DNA of 64,000 nt, from the NCBI RefSeq assembly GCF_021271205.1, contig NZ_JAIWKS010000009.1, forward strand, positions 62,001-126,000. The letters are read 5' to 3'. This DNA is from Pseudomonas uvaldensis (lineage in GTDB: Bacteria; Pseudomonadota; Gammaproteobacteria; Pseudomonadales; Pseudomonadaceae). The translations under genes and the position numbers were made by a program. Within the stretch, counting starts at the first letter, position 1; every line of letters starts with the position of its first letter. Shown here in pieces: positions 57,079-64,000 of the stretch. The notes beneath the pieces were generated by a model. That model saw only the letters and a list, made by a program, of their open reading frames with translations, searched no databases and was not told the origin of the DNA.

Positions 57079-59217
57079 TCAAGCCGGAACCGCCTTGGCC
57101 TTGGGCTCCCGTGCCCAGACTCGATGCTGCGCAATCGCCGCAAAAAACCGCGAAAAACCGCCCGCTTCAGCATCCTCAATCAACCCTGCATCCACCTCCA
57201 GCTTCAACTCCACCAGCAACTGCCGAGCCTCACCATGAAGCCCAATGGCCTTCAGATGCTTGTAAGCTTCCAGTACGTAATGCAACGCCACGCCGTCCCG
57301 ACTCAGGGCCTTGATCGACTCTGCGCCGCCCGGTACGAACACCGCATCGAAGGCAATCGACGGCAAGCCTTCCATGGACGCATCCACCGCCAGCGACTGT
57401 CCATCGGCCGTGGTCACCGGCGCCGAAGTCGGGCCAAGCACTTTGGCGTGAGCGCCCTCGGCCTTCAGGGCCTGTTTGAGCGCATCGATAATCGCCCCAT
57501 CCACCCCGTTCGCCACCAGCACCGCGACTTTGCGGGTTTTGATATCGCCCGACAGTAAGTTCGCCTGGCTCAATGCCGGGGATTTCTCCAGCGAAGGCGT
57601 CGGTACGTCCACGGTGCCGGCAGTCGGCGCTGGCAACCCCAGGTTCTTCGCGACCCGCGCCGCCAGCTCAAGGTCGATGTTGGCGAGGATCTCATTGACC
57701 TGCCGTGCCCGGATGAACTCGCGCTCCACCTTGCCCAGCTCAAAGCTGTAGGCGGCGATGATGTGCTCCTGCTCATGGGGGCTCATGCTTCGGTAGAACA
57801 GCCGCGCTTGCGAGAAATGGTCGCTGAAGGACTCGCTGCGCTGACGGATCTTGTAGGCGTCGATGCGTTCCGGATAGCTCTCGAAGCCACCGTCCTGTGG
57901 GCCGGGCGGGGTTTCCTTCGGCCAGCCACCGTCGATGGAGTTGGGCTCGTAGGAGGTCCGTCCCTTGTCGATGGTGCTGCGGTGCATGGCGTCGCGCTGG
58001 CCGTTGTGTACCGGGGTAATCGCCCGGTTGATCGGCAGCTCATGAAAGTTCGGCCCGCCGAGTCGGCTGATTTGCGTATCGGTGTATGAAAAGAGCCGGC
58101 CTTGCAGCAGCGGGTCGTTGGTAAAGTCGATACCCGGCACGATGTGCCCGGGGCAGAACGCGATTTGCTCGACCTCGGCGAAGAAATTATCCGGGTTGCG
58201 ATTCAGTACCATCCTGCCCAAGGGGGTGATGGGCACCAGTTCTTCAGGAATCAGCTTGGTAGGGTCGAGCAGATCGAAGTCGAACTTGTGTTCGTCTTCC
58301 TCGGCAATGATCTGTACGCCAAGTTCCCATTCCGGGTAGTCCCCCATCTCGATCGCCTCCCAGAGATCGCGACGGTGGTAGTCGGTATCTTTACCTGCCA
58401 GTTTCTGGGCCTCGTCCCACACCAATGAACACGTGCCGACCTTGGGCCGCCAGTGGAATTTGACGAAGCTGCTGCGGCCCTCGGCATTGATCATGCGGAA
58501 AGTGTGCACGCCGAAACCCTGCATGCTGCGCAGGCTCTTCGGAATGGCCCGGTCGGACATCGCCCAGATCACCATATGAGCCGATTCAGGCACGAGCGAG
58601 ACAAAATCCCAGAACGTGTCATGGGCGGATCCGCCGGTGGGAATTTCATTGTGGGGTTCGGGTTTCACCGCATGGACAAAATCCGGGAACTTCACCGCGT
58701 CCTGGATAAAGAACACGGGCATGTTGTTGCCCACCAGGTCGAAGTTGCCCTCGTCGGTAAAGAATTTCACCGCAAAGCCCCGCACGTCCCGCACGGTATC
58801 GCCGGAACCTCGTGGCCCTTGAACGGTGGAAAAGCGTACGAACACCGGAGTTTTCTTCTCCGGGTCCTGTAGGAAACCGGCCTTGGTTAGCGCTGAATGC
58901 GCCTCGTAGCACTGAAAGTAACCATGAGCGCCTGTACCACGGGCGTGAACGATGCGCTCAGGGATACGTTCATGGTCAAAATGCGTGATTTTTTCACGCA
59001 TGATGAAGTCTTCCAGCAGCGAAGGCCCGCGGGCCCCGGCGCGGAGGGTGTTCTGGTTATCGGCGATTTTCACGCCCTGATTGGTGCGCAACGCCTGCTC
59101 GGTGGCATCGGCGCGAAATGGCTCCAGGCTCTCGAGCTTGGCGTTGGTATTGCTGCGGTCCAGGGTGTCTGTCCCGGCCAGTTGGCTCTTGTTGAGCGCG
59201 GGTTTGTCGATACTCAT
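57079..59217 (-). CDS. katE: KatE, large-subunit (clade 2) catalase HPII
   Basis: A 712-residue haem catalase. Catalytic residues: His in PERIVHARGTGAHG, Asn in GNNMPVFFIQDAVKFPDFVHA, and the haem Tyr in RLFSYTDTQISRLGGPNF. The core spans about residues 60-550. A C-terminal DJ-1/PfpI-like domain (about 555-712, KVAVLVANGVDGAIIDALKQAL) is typical of the large clade. It removes H2O2, especially in stationary phase. It starts at 59217 with a GAGGAG site. A REP pair separates it from the lipoprotein gene. Confidence 0.96.
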   Translation of the reverse strand: MSIDKPALNKSQLAGTDTLDRSNTNAKLESLEPFRADATEQALRTNQGVKIADNQNTLRAGARGPSLLEDFIMREKITHFDHERIPERIVHARGTGAHGYFQCYEAHSALTKAGFLQDPEKKTPVFVRFSTVQGPRGSGDTVRDVRGFAVKFFTDEGNFDLVGNNMPVFFIQDAVKFPDFVHAVKPEPHNEIPTGGSAHDTFWDFVSLVPESAHMVIWAMSDRAIPKSLRSMQGFGVHTFRMINAEGRSSFVKFHWRPKVGTCSLVWDEAQKLAGKDTDYHRRDLWEAIEMGDYPEWELGVQIIAEEDEHKFDFDLLDPTKLIPEELVPITPLGRMVLNRNPDNFFAEVEQIAFCPGHIVPGIDFTNDPLLQGRLFSYTDTQISRLGGPNFHELPINRAITPVHNGQRDAMHRSTIDKGRTSYEPNSIDGGWPKETPPGPQDGGFESYPERIDAYKIRQRSESFSDHFSQARLFYRSMSPHEQEHIIAAYSFELGKVEREFIRARQVNEILANIDLELAARVAKNLGLPAPTAGTVDVPTPSLEKSPALSQANLLSGDIKTRKVAVLVANGVDGAIIDALKQALKAEGAHAKVLGPTSAPVTTADGQSLAVDASMEGLPSIAFDAVFVPGGAESIKALSRDGVALHYVLEAYKHLKAIGLHGEARQLLVELKLEVDAGLIEDAEAGGFSRFFAAIAQHRVWAREPKAKAVPA

Positions 59218-59444
59218 CAGGCGTAACTCCTCTTTCTATCCCTGCAGGGCCGGGATGCTTGAGTGGTCTAATGAGTGACCTGTACCGCTTCGCTGTGTTC
59301 CTTTTTTATGCCCGCTGATCGCGTTATTGCCAAATGACTGGTTCGATTGCAAATAAATGCTAAGAACCTCTATACGGACAGGCTAAAATGCGCGCCCGGC
59401 TAACCGCTGATCCCTTTTCCAACGCGCCCCACAAGGTTCGCTAC

Positions 59445-60452
59445 GTGATCGAGTTTCAAAACGTCCATAAAACCTACCGCGTCGCCGGTAGGGACATCCC
59501 CGCGCTGCACCCGACCAGCCTGACGATTGAAAACGGTCAGGTCTTCGGCCTGATTGGTCATTCCGGGGCGGGAAAAAGTACCCTGCTGCGCCTGATCAAT
59601 CGCCTGGAAGATGCCAGCGGCGGCAAGATCATCGTCGATGGCGAGGAAATCACCGCCCTGGATGCCAATGGCTTGCGACGTTTCCGTCAGCAGGTCGGGA
59701 TGATTTTCCAGCATTTCAACCTGTTGGCTTCCAAGACCGTGGCCGACAACGTGGCGCTGCCCCTGACACTGGCCGGTGAATTGTCCCGCAACGAAATCGA
59801 CCAGCGCGTCGCCGAGTTGCTGGCCCGTGTCGGTTTGTCCGACCATGCCCGCAAATACCCGGCGCAGCTGTCCGGCGGCCAGAAGCAGCGCGTCGGCATC
59901 GCCCGCGCCCTGGCGACCAAACCCAAGATTTTGCTGTGCGACGAAGCCACCAGCGCCCTCGACCCGCAAACCACCGCGTCGGTGCTGCAACTGCTGGCAG
60001 AGATCAACCGCGAGCTGAAACTGACCATCGTGCTGATCACCCATGAAATGGACGTGATCCGCCGGGTCTGCGACGAAGTGGCGGTCATGGACGCCGGTGT
60101 GATCGTCGAGCAAGGCCCGGTGGCCGAGGTGTTCCTGCACCCCAAGCACGCGACCACCAAGCGTTTCGTCCAGGAAGACGAGCAGATCGACGAAAGCGAA
60201 CAGCGCGACGACTTCGCCCACGTACCGGGGCGCATCGTGCGTCTGACGTTCCAGGGCGACGCGACCTACGCGCCGCTGCTCGGAACCGTCGCCCGGGAAA
60301 CCGGTGTGGACTACAGCATCCTGGCCGGTCGTATCGACCGCATCAAAGAAACCCCCTACGGGCAACTGACCCTCGCCATTACCGGCGGTGACATGGAGGC
60401 GGCGTTCGCCCGCTTCACCGCGGCCGATGTCCACATGGAGGTGCTGCGCTGA
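59445..60452 (+). CDS. metN: MetN, methionine ABC importer ATPase
   Basis: A 335-residue ATPase from the GTG at 59445 (MIEFQNVHKTYRVAG), preceded by AAGG; the frame extends upstream to 59388, but that would give a non-homologous tail. Walker A GHSGAGKSTLLRLINRL, Q loop GMIFQHFNLL, signature LSGGQKQRVGIARAL, Walker B ILLCDEATSALDP, H loop THEMD. A C-terminal NIL domain (about 255-335) senses methionine and inhibits transport. It is in an operon with metI and metQ. Confidence 0.95.
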   Translation: MIEFQNVHKTYRVAGRDIPALHPTSLTIENGQVFGLIGHSGAGKSTLLRLINRLEDASGGKIIVDGEEITALDANGLRRFRQQVGMIFQHFNLLASKTVADNVALPLTLAGELSRNEIDQRVAELLARVGLSDHARKYPAQLSGGQKQRVGIARALATKPKILLCDEATSALDPQTTASVLQLLAEINRELKLTIVLITHEMDVIRRVCDEVAVMDAGVIVEQGPVAEVFLHPKHATTKRFVQEDEQIDESEQRDDFAHVPGRIVRLTFQGDATYAPLLGTVARETGVDYSILAGRIDRIKETPYGQLTLAITGGDMEAAFARFTAADVHMEVLR

Positions 60453-61114
60453 TGGAATTTTTTGCAAACATCGACTGGCTGGAAATCTGGCTGGCCACCG
60501 GCGACACCTTCCTGATGCTGTTCGGTTCGCTGCTGTTTACTGTACTGCTCGGCCTGCCGCTGGGGGTGCTGCTGTTCCTGTGCAGCCCGCGCCAGTTGCT
60601 CGAAGCCCGGGGCGTTTATGCGTTGCTGTCGCTGATCGTCAACATCCTGCGCTCGCTGCCGTTCATCATCCTGTTGATCGTAATGATCCCGTTCACGGTA
60701 TTGATCACCGGCACCTCGCTGGGTGTAGCCGGGGCGATTCCGCCATTGGTGGTCGGCGCGACGCCGTTCTTCGCTCGCCTGGTGGAAACTGCCTTGCGCG
60801 AAGTGGACCGCGGCATCATCGAAGCGACCCAGGCCATGGGCGCGACGACCCGCCAGATCATCGTCAATGCCTTGCTGCCGGAGGCCCGTCCGGGCATCTT
60901 TGCCGCGATAACTGTGACAGCGATTACGCTGGTGTCCTACACGGCCATGGCCGGCGTCGTTGGCGCCGGTGGCTTGGGCGACCTGGCGATCCGTTTCGGT
61001 TACCAGCGCTTCCAGACCGATGTAATGGTGGTCACGGTGGTGTTGCTGTTGGTGCTGGTCCAGGTGCTGCAAACCGTGGGCGACAAGCTGGTTGTGCATT
61101 TCTCTCGAAAATAA
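60452..61114 (+). CDS. metI: MetI, methionine ABC importer permease
   Basis: A 220-residue membrane permease with about five helices. It has the binding-protein-dependent EAA-like loop (ETALREVDRGIIEATQAMGATTRQI). Its ATG overlaps the metN stop by 1 nt (TGATG). It transports L- or D-methionine with MetN and MetQ. Confidence 0.95.
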   Translation: MEFFANIDWLEIWLATGDTFLMLFGSLLFTVLLGLPLGVLLFLCSPRQLLEARGVYALLSLIVNILRSLPFIILLIVMIPFTVLITGTSLGVAGAIPPLVVGATPFFARLVETALREVDRGIIEATQAMGATTRQIIVNALLPEARPGIFAAITVTAITLVSYTAMAGVVGAGGLGDLAIRFGYQRFQTDVMVVTVVLLLVLVQVLQTVGDKLVVHFSRK

Positions 61115-61192
61115 GGCCTCGCGCCCATAAACCATGAGCCAGCCATTCGCTGGCAGGCGCCGAGAGCGGGCGCCTCTAAAGGAGTTAGCTGA

Positions 61193-61966
61193 ATGAAGAA
61201 ACTACTGGTTGCCTTCGCTGCCGCTGCAGCTTTTTCCGCCCACGCCGCCGACACCCTGACCGTCGCGGCCACGCCGGTGCCCCACGCGGAAATCCTCGAA
61301 TTCGTCAAACCGGCACTGGCCAAGGAAGGCGTAGACCTCAAGGTCAAAGTCTTCACCGACTACATCCAGCCGAACGTACAGGTCGCCGAAAAACGCCTGG
61401 ACGCCAACTTCTTCCAGCACCAGCCGTACCTGGATGAATTCAACAAGGCCAAGGGCACCCACCTGGTGAGCGTGGCCGGTGTGCACCTGGAACCCCTGGG
61501 CGCGTATTCCAGCAAGTACAAAAAACTGGAAGAACTGCCGGGCGGTGCCAACGTGGTGATCCCTAACGACGCCACCAACGGTGGCCGTGCGCTGTTGCTG
61601 CTGGCTAAGGCTGGAGTGATCAAGCTGAAGGATTCGAACAACATCCTGTCGACGACCAAGGACATTACCGAGAACTCGAAGGATCTGAAATTCCGTGAGT
61701 TGGAAGCGGCGACCATTCCGCGAGTGCTGACTCAGGTAGATCTGGCGTTGATCAACACCAACTATGCACTGGAAGCCAAGCTCGACCCGTCCAAGGATGC
61801 GTTGGTGATCGAAGGCAGCGACTCGCCTTACGTGAACATCCTGGTGGCGCGTGACGACGACAAGGACAGCGAGGCAATGAAGAAGCTGGTCGCTGCCTTG
61901 CGCACCCCAGAAGTGAAAGCCTTCATTCTGGAGAAGTACAAAGGGGCGGTTTTGCCGGCGTTTTGA
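61193..61966 (+). CDS. metQ: MetQ, methionine-binding protein
   Basis: A 257-residue periplasmic substrate-binding protein of the NlpA/MetQ family. The signal peptide is MKKLLVAFAAAAAFSAHAA with no lipobox Cys, so it is soluble and not a lipoprotein as in E. coli. Family motifs: TPVPHAEILEFVKPALAKEG, VFTDYIQPNVQVAEKRLDANFFQHQPYL and PNDATNGGRALLLLAKAG. It follows metI by 78 bp; a terminator is downstream at 61985. Confidence 0.95.
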   Translation: MKKLLVAFAAAAAFSAHAADTLTVAATPVPHAEILEFVKPALAKEGVDLKVKVFTDYIQPNVQVAEKRLDANFFQHQPYLDEFNKAKGTHLVSVAGVHLEPLGAYSSKYKKLEELPGGANVVIPNDATNGGRALLLLAKAGVIKLKDSNNILSTTKDITENSKDLKFRELEAATIPRVLTQVDLALINTNYALEAKLDPSKDALVIEGSDSPYVNILVARDDDKDSEAMKKLVAALRTPEVKAFILEKYKGAVLPAF

Positions 61967-61984
61967 TCGGGTCGGGTGATGGAA

Positions 61985-62021
61985 AAACGGGGCTGCGTGG
62001 AAATGCAGGCCCGTTTTTTTT
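61985..62021 (+). terminator. Terminator after metQ
   Basis: ACGGGGCTGC and GCAGGCCCGT arms (one mispaired position each) with an 8-nt loop, followed by TTTTTTTT, 19 bp after the metQ stop. Confidence 0.85.
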
Positions 62022-62138
62022 GCTCGCCATAAAGACCTGTCCCCTCGTCATAGGATCCGCTTCATTGTTTTACAACCCTCATGATAAATTCCCCGCCGCG
62101 ACCTCTAATCAATAGAGGGCATTCAGGGAGAGAAGAAA

Positions 62139-62513
62139 GTGATCAAGTCTTTGTTGGTTGGGGCATTGCTGACAATGGCATCGGCATCGGCATTTGCGAT
62201 GAGTTGCGATAACCCTAGAAACGCCTATGACAGAACCTATTGCGCGTCGCTGAAAATGGTTCAGTCGGATCAGGACATCAATGATCAATACAAGAAGACG
62301 ATGAGCGCCCTGAACCCGGATCAAAAGAAAAAAGTGAAAGCCGCTCAAATCGAGTGGATCAAGATTCGTGACAACGCCTGTTCCAACGACGGCCTGCTCT
62401 ACCTGGACTGTGCCAACGAGAAGACCGAGTCGCGTATCGTCATACTCAAAGCCATCGAGCGCGAATGCCGTGCCGCCGGTTGCGACGATGCCAAGCTGTC
62501 GCAAGTCGAGTGA
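62139..62513 (+). CDS. LprI-type (DUF1311) lysozyme inhibitor
   Basis: A 124-residue exported protein starting at the GTG at 62139, with an AGGGAGAG site. It has a signal peptide (MIKSLLVGALLTMASASAFA) and the DUF1311 Cys pattern MSCDNPRNAYDRTYCA, DNACSNDGLLYLDCA and ERECRAAGCDD. This family includes LprI, a lysozyme inhibitor lipoprotein of mycobacteria; here it is not a lipoprotein. It is the second lysozyme-inhibitor-type gene in the window besides the Ivy-like one. A stand-alone gene with its own terminator. Confidence 0.8.
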   Translation: MIKSLLVGALLTMASASAFAMSCDNPRNAYDRTYCASLKMVQSDQDINDQYKKTMSALNPDQKKKVKAAQIEWIKIRDNACSNDGLLYLDCANEKTESRIVILKAIERECRAAGCDDAKLSQVE

Positions 62514-62580
62514 TCCGGCCAAGGGTAGCTGGTACCTATCGCTGAGAAGAAGCGATGGGACAAGCGAAAAGCCTGTACCG

Positions 62581-62609
62581 AAAAACCCGACGTCATGCGT
62601 CGGGTTTTT
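62581..62609. terminator. Bidirectional terminator after the LprI-type gene
   Basis: AAAAACCCGACG and CGTCGGGTTTTT are perfect 12-bp arms with a 5-nt loop, 67 bp after the stop. Confidence 0.88.
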
Positions 62610-62787
62610 CTTTGGCAGGTTGCCAGTAGGGGTGGTCAGGGCCGCTTAGCAACCCAGCGGGAGCAAGCTCCCTTGCCACGGGGTTTTGATTCAATCAAGG
62701 CCGTGGGTGTAATTCATCAGTTGTTCGCGTTGCTGGCAGGATGCCACAATCGCTTTTTTTCAGTTGCATCACGATCAGGTGGATCAC

Positions 62788-63915
62788 ATGCATGGCTCAG
62801 GATCACGAAGTGACCAGGATTTCTTCATAGCCGAGCAGGTGCGAACTGACCGACTGCAGCAACTGTTCCGCCAATCCGTTTCAGCGGTATTGGGGAGTTA
62901 CCTCGCCGCTATCATGCTGTGTGGGTTGTGTTGGGATCGTTTCGACCATGACCTCGTTCTTTGGTGGCTGGCGATACTGACCGGATCGACGCTGATACGC
63001 ATCTCGATGTTCGTGGCCTATTTCCGCAGTGATGAAAGCCAGCGCACGCCCCAACGGTGGGAGCGCAAGTACTGGATCACCCTGGTGCTATCCGCCAGTA
63101 TCTGGGGCGTTGGCGCATTCGTGGTCATGCCGGCAGACGATCTTCTGTCGCAAGCGCTGGTCATGCTCTTTACCGTCGGCATGTCCGTCAGTGCGGTGTC
63201 CTGCTACTCCGCCTACCGCGACATGACATTGCTCTCCATCGGCCTGGTTCTGTTGCCGTCCACCGCCTGGCTACTGTTTCAACCGACCAGAATTCAACTC
63301 GGTATCGCCCTCTCGATCATCGTATTCGCCGTATTCGCTGCCCGCGCCACCCACAAAATGTCCCAGGCACTGGAAACCGCCTTCCGCCTCACCCGTGAAA
63401 TGGAGCAGGCCAATAGCGTTTCCACCCGCGCAGCCCAGACCGATGAACTGACCGGACTGATGAGCCGACGCGCCTTCTTCGAGCATGCCCAACAGCTTTA
63501 TGACGAATGTGAAGCCAACCGGCTGGGATTGTGCGTGTTCATGCTGGACATGGATCACTTCAAGCACATCAACGACACCTACGGTCATCAGGTTGGGGAT
63601 CAGGTGTTGCGGCAGATGGGCCTGGTCATCAGCTCATCCTTCCGGGCCACCGATGTCCACGGCCGGTTGGGGGGAGAGGAGTTCGCGATTCTGCTTCCAG
63701 ACACCTCCCTCGACGCCGCCATCGAGATTGCAGAAGAGCTTATCCAAACGATTGGCGAATTGATGATCGAGCCTGTCCACCGCATTACCGCCAGCCTTGG
63801 AGTAGCGTTCACAGAGGCTGGACACAAGGATCTTCATAGCTTGATGAATAATGCGGATAAGGCGCTGTATCGGGCGAAGGCGTTGGGGCGCAATCAGGTT
63901 GCGGTTGCCCGGTAA
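62788..63915 (+). CDS. Membrane GGDEF diguanylate cyclase
   Basis: A 375-residue protein from the ATG at 62788 (MHGSGSRSDQD), with GGTGG 6 nt upstream. The open frame begins at a TTG 24 nt earlier. The N-terminal part has about six membrane helices (residues 35-205). The C-terminal GGDEF domain (about 215-375) has TDELTGLMSRRAFFEHA, MLDMDHFKHINDTYGHQVGDQVL and GRLGGEEFAILLPD, with the product-inhibition site RATD five residues before GGEEF. It should make c-di-GMP. No partner gene is adjacent. Confidence 0.9.
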   Translation: MHGSGSRSDQDFFIAEQVRTDRLQQLFRQSVSAVLGSYLAAIMLCGLCWDRFDHDLVLWWLAILTGSTLIRISMFVAYFRSDESQRTPQRWERKYWITLVLSASIWGVGAFVVMPADDLLSQALVMLFTVGMSVSAVSCYSAYRDMTLLSIGLVLLPSTAWLLFQPTRIQLGIALSIIVFAVFAARATHKMSQALETAFRLTREMEQANSVSTRAAQTDELTGLMSRRAFFEHAQQLYDECEANRLGLCVFMLDMDHFKHINDTYGHQVGDQVLRQMGLVISSSFRATDVHGRLGGEEFAILLPDTSLDAAIEIAEELIQTIGELMIEPVHRITASLGVAFTEAGHKDLHSLMNNADKALYRAKALGRNQVAVAR

Positions 63916-64000
63916 GACTTCGTTTATGCGTCATATAGGGGTGACTAGTTAATGCAAAAGGCCAATCCATGTCGTTGAACCATTGGTGCTACACGATGGC

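Noticed and set aside
1..64000. tRNA or rRNA genes, prophage or complete insertion sequence
   Set aside because: No matching sequence or transposase/integrase frame was seen; only a MITE-like element and REP units were found.

Overview
This window is a GC-rich, gene-dense piece of a Pseudomonas chromosome, most likely from the P. fluorescens group. The evidence is the set of recognisable orthologous blocks (trkA-rsmB-fmt-def-LysM-dprA-tsaC-qor-hemF-aroE; algB-kinB-ampDh2-dgcH-EEP-dsbA-cc4-c5-engB-ersA-polA; znuA/zur-znuCB; metNIQ), which match the genes flanking oriC in Pseudomonas, and the many copies of the fluorescens-type REP palindrome (core GTGGGAGCRRGCTTGCTCGCGA). No rRNA, tRNA, CRISPR array, prophage or complete insertion sequence was seen. 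All assignments come from reading the sequence and from remembered family motifs; no database search was run.

Layout. 0-8.6 kb is accessory: a YcaC-like hydrolase with a divergent LysR regulator, the K+ transporter Kup, an ArsR-oxidoreductase-ABM monooxygenase operon with two palindromic operators, a translationally coupled SDR/oxidoreductase pair opposite a TetR regulator, and a TPR protein. 8.7-19.1 kb is the origin-proximal housekeeping block: K+ uptake (trkA), rRNA methylation, formyl-Met start and removal (fmt, def), a LysM protein, dprA, tsaC, qor, hemF and aroE. 19.1-24.3 kb is a choline-O-sulfate island: betC (sulfatase), choX (choline binding) and a SulP sulfate transporter in one direction, with a divergent LysR regulator. 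24.3-35.2 kb holds transport and membrane genes: a NAD(P)-binding protein, a DOPA-dioxygenase-family protein, CitMHS, TerC, Na/Pi cotransporter, an M16 peptidase, a DUF5924 protein, a fused SpmA/SpmB-type protein and a glutamate/H+ symporter.

35.2-46.1 kb is the envelope and c-di-GMP region. The AlgB/KinB two-component system faces a small operon (95-residue membrane protein, 54-residue UPF0391 protein, Ivy-like lysozyme inhibitor) that has a good sigma-54 promoter sequence. It is followed by a MITE-like element, an EAL phosphodiesterase, the amidase AmpDh2, a GGDEF cyclase and an EEP-family nuclease/phosphatase. 46.1-53.1 kb holds dsbA, two c-type cytochromes, engB, the small RNA ErsA (placed on its sigma-22-type promoter and terminator), polA (whose proofreading site is degenerate), a DUF2782 protein and thrB. 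53.1-64 kb holds the Zur-controlled zinc importer, a lipoprotein, catalase KatE, the methionine ABC importer, an LprI-type lysozyme inhibitor and a membrane GGDEF protein.

The most notable unexplained signals are: (i) the sigma-54 promoter and GCACGA repeats between algB and the Ivy operon, suggesting a direct AlgB-controlled anti-lysozyme operon; (ii) seven perfect DnaA boxes within 10 kb (14.2-24.1 kb); (iii) PolA with two of the three proofreading aspartates replaced; (iv) a 700-bp region (35.2-35.9 kb) with strong inverted repeats but no convincing gene.
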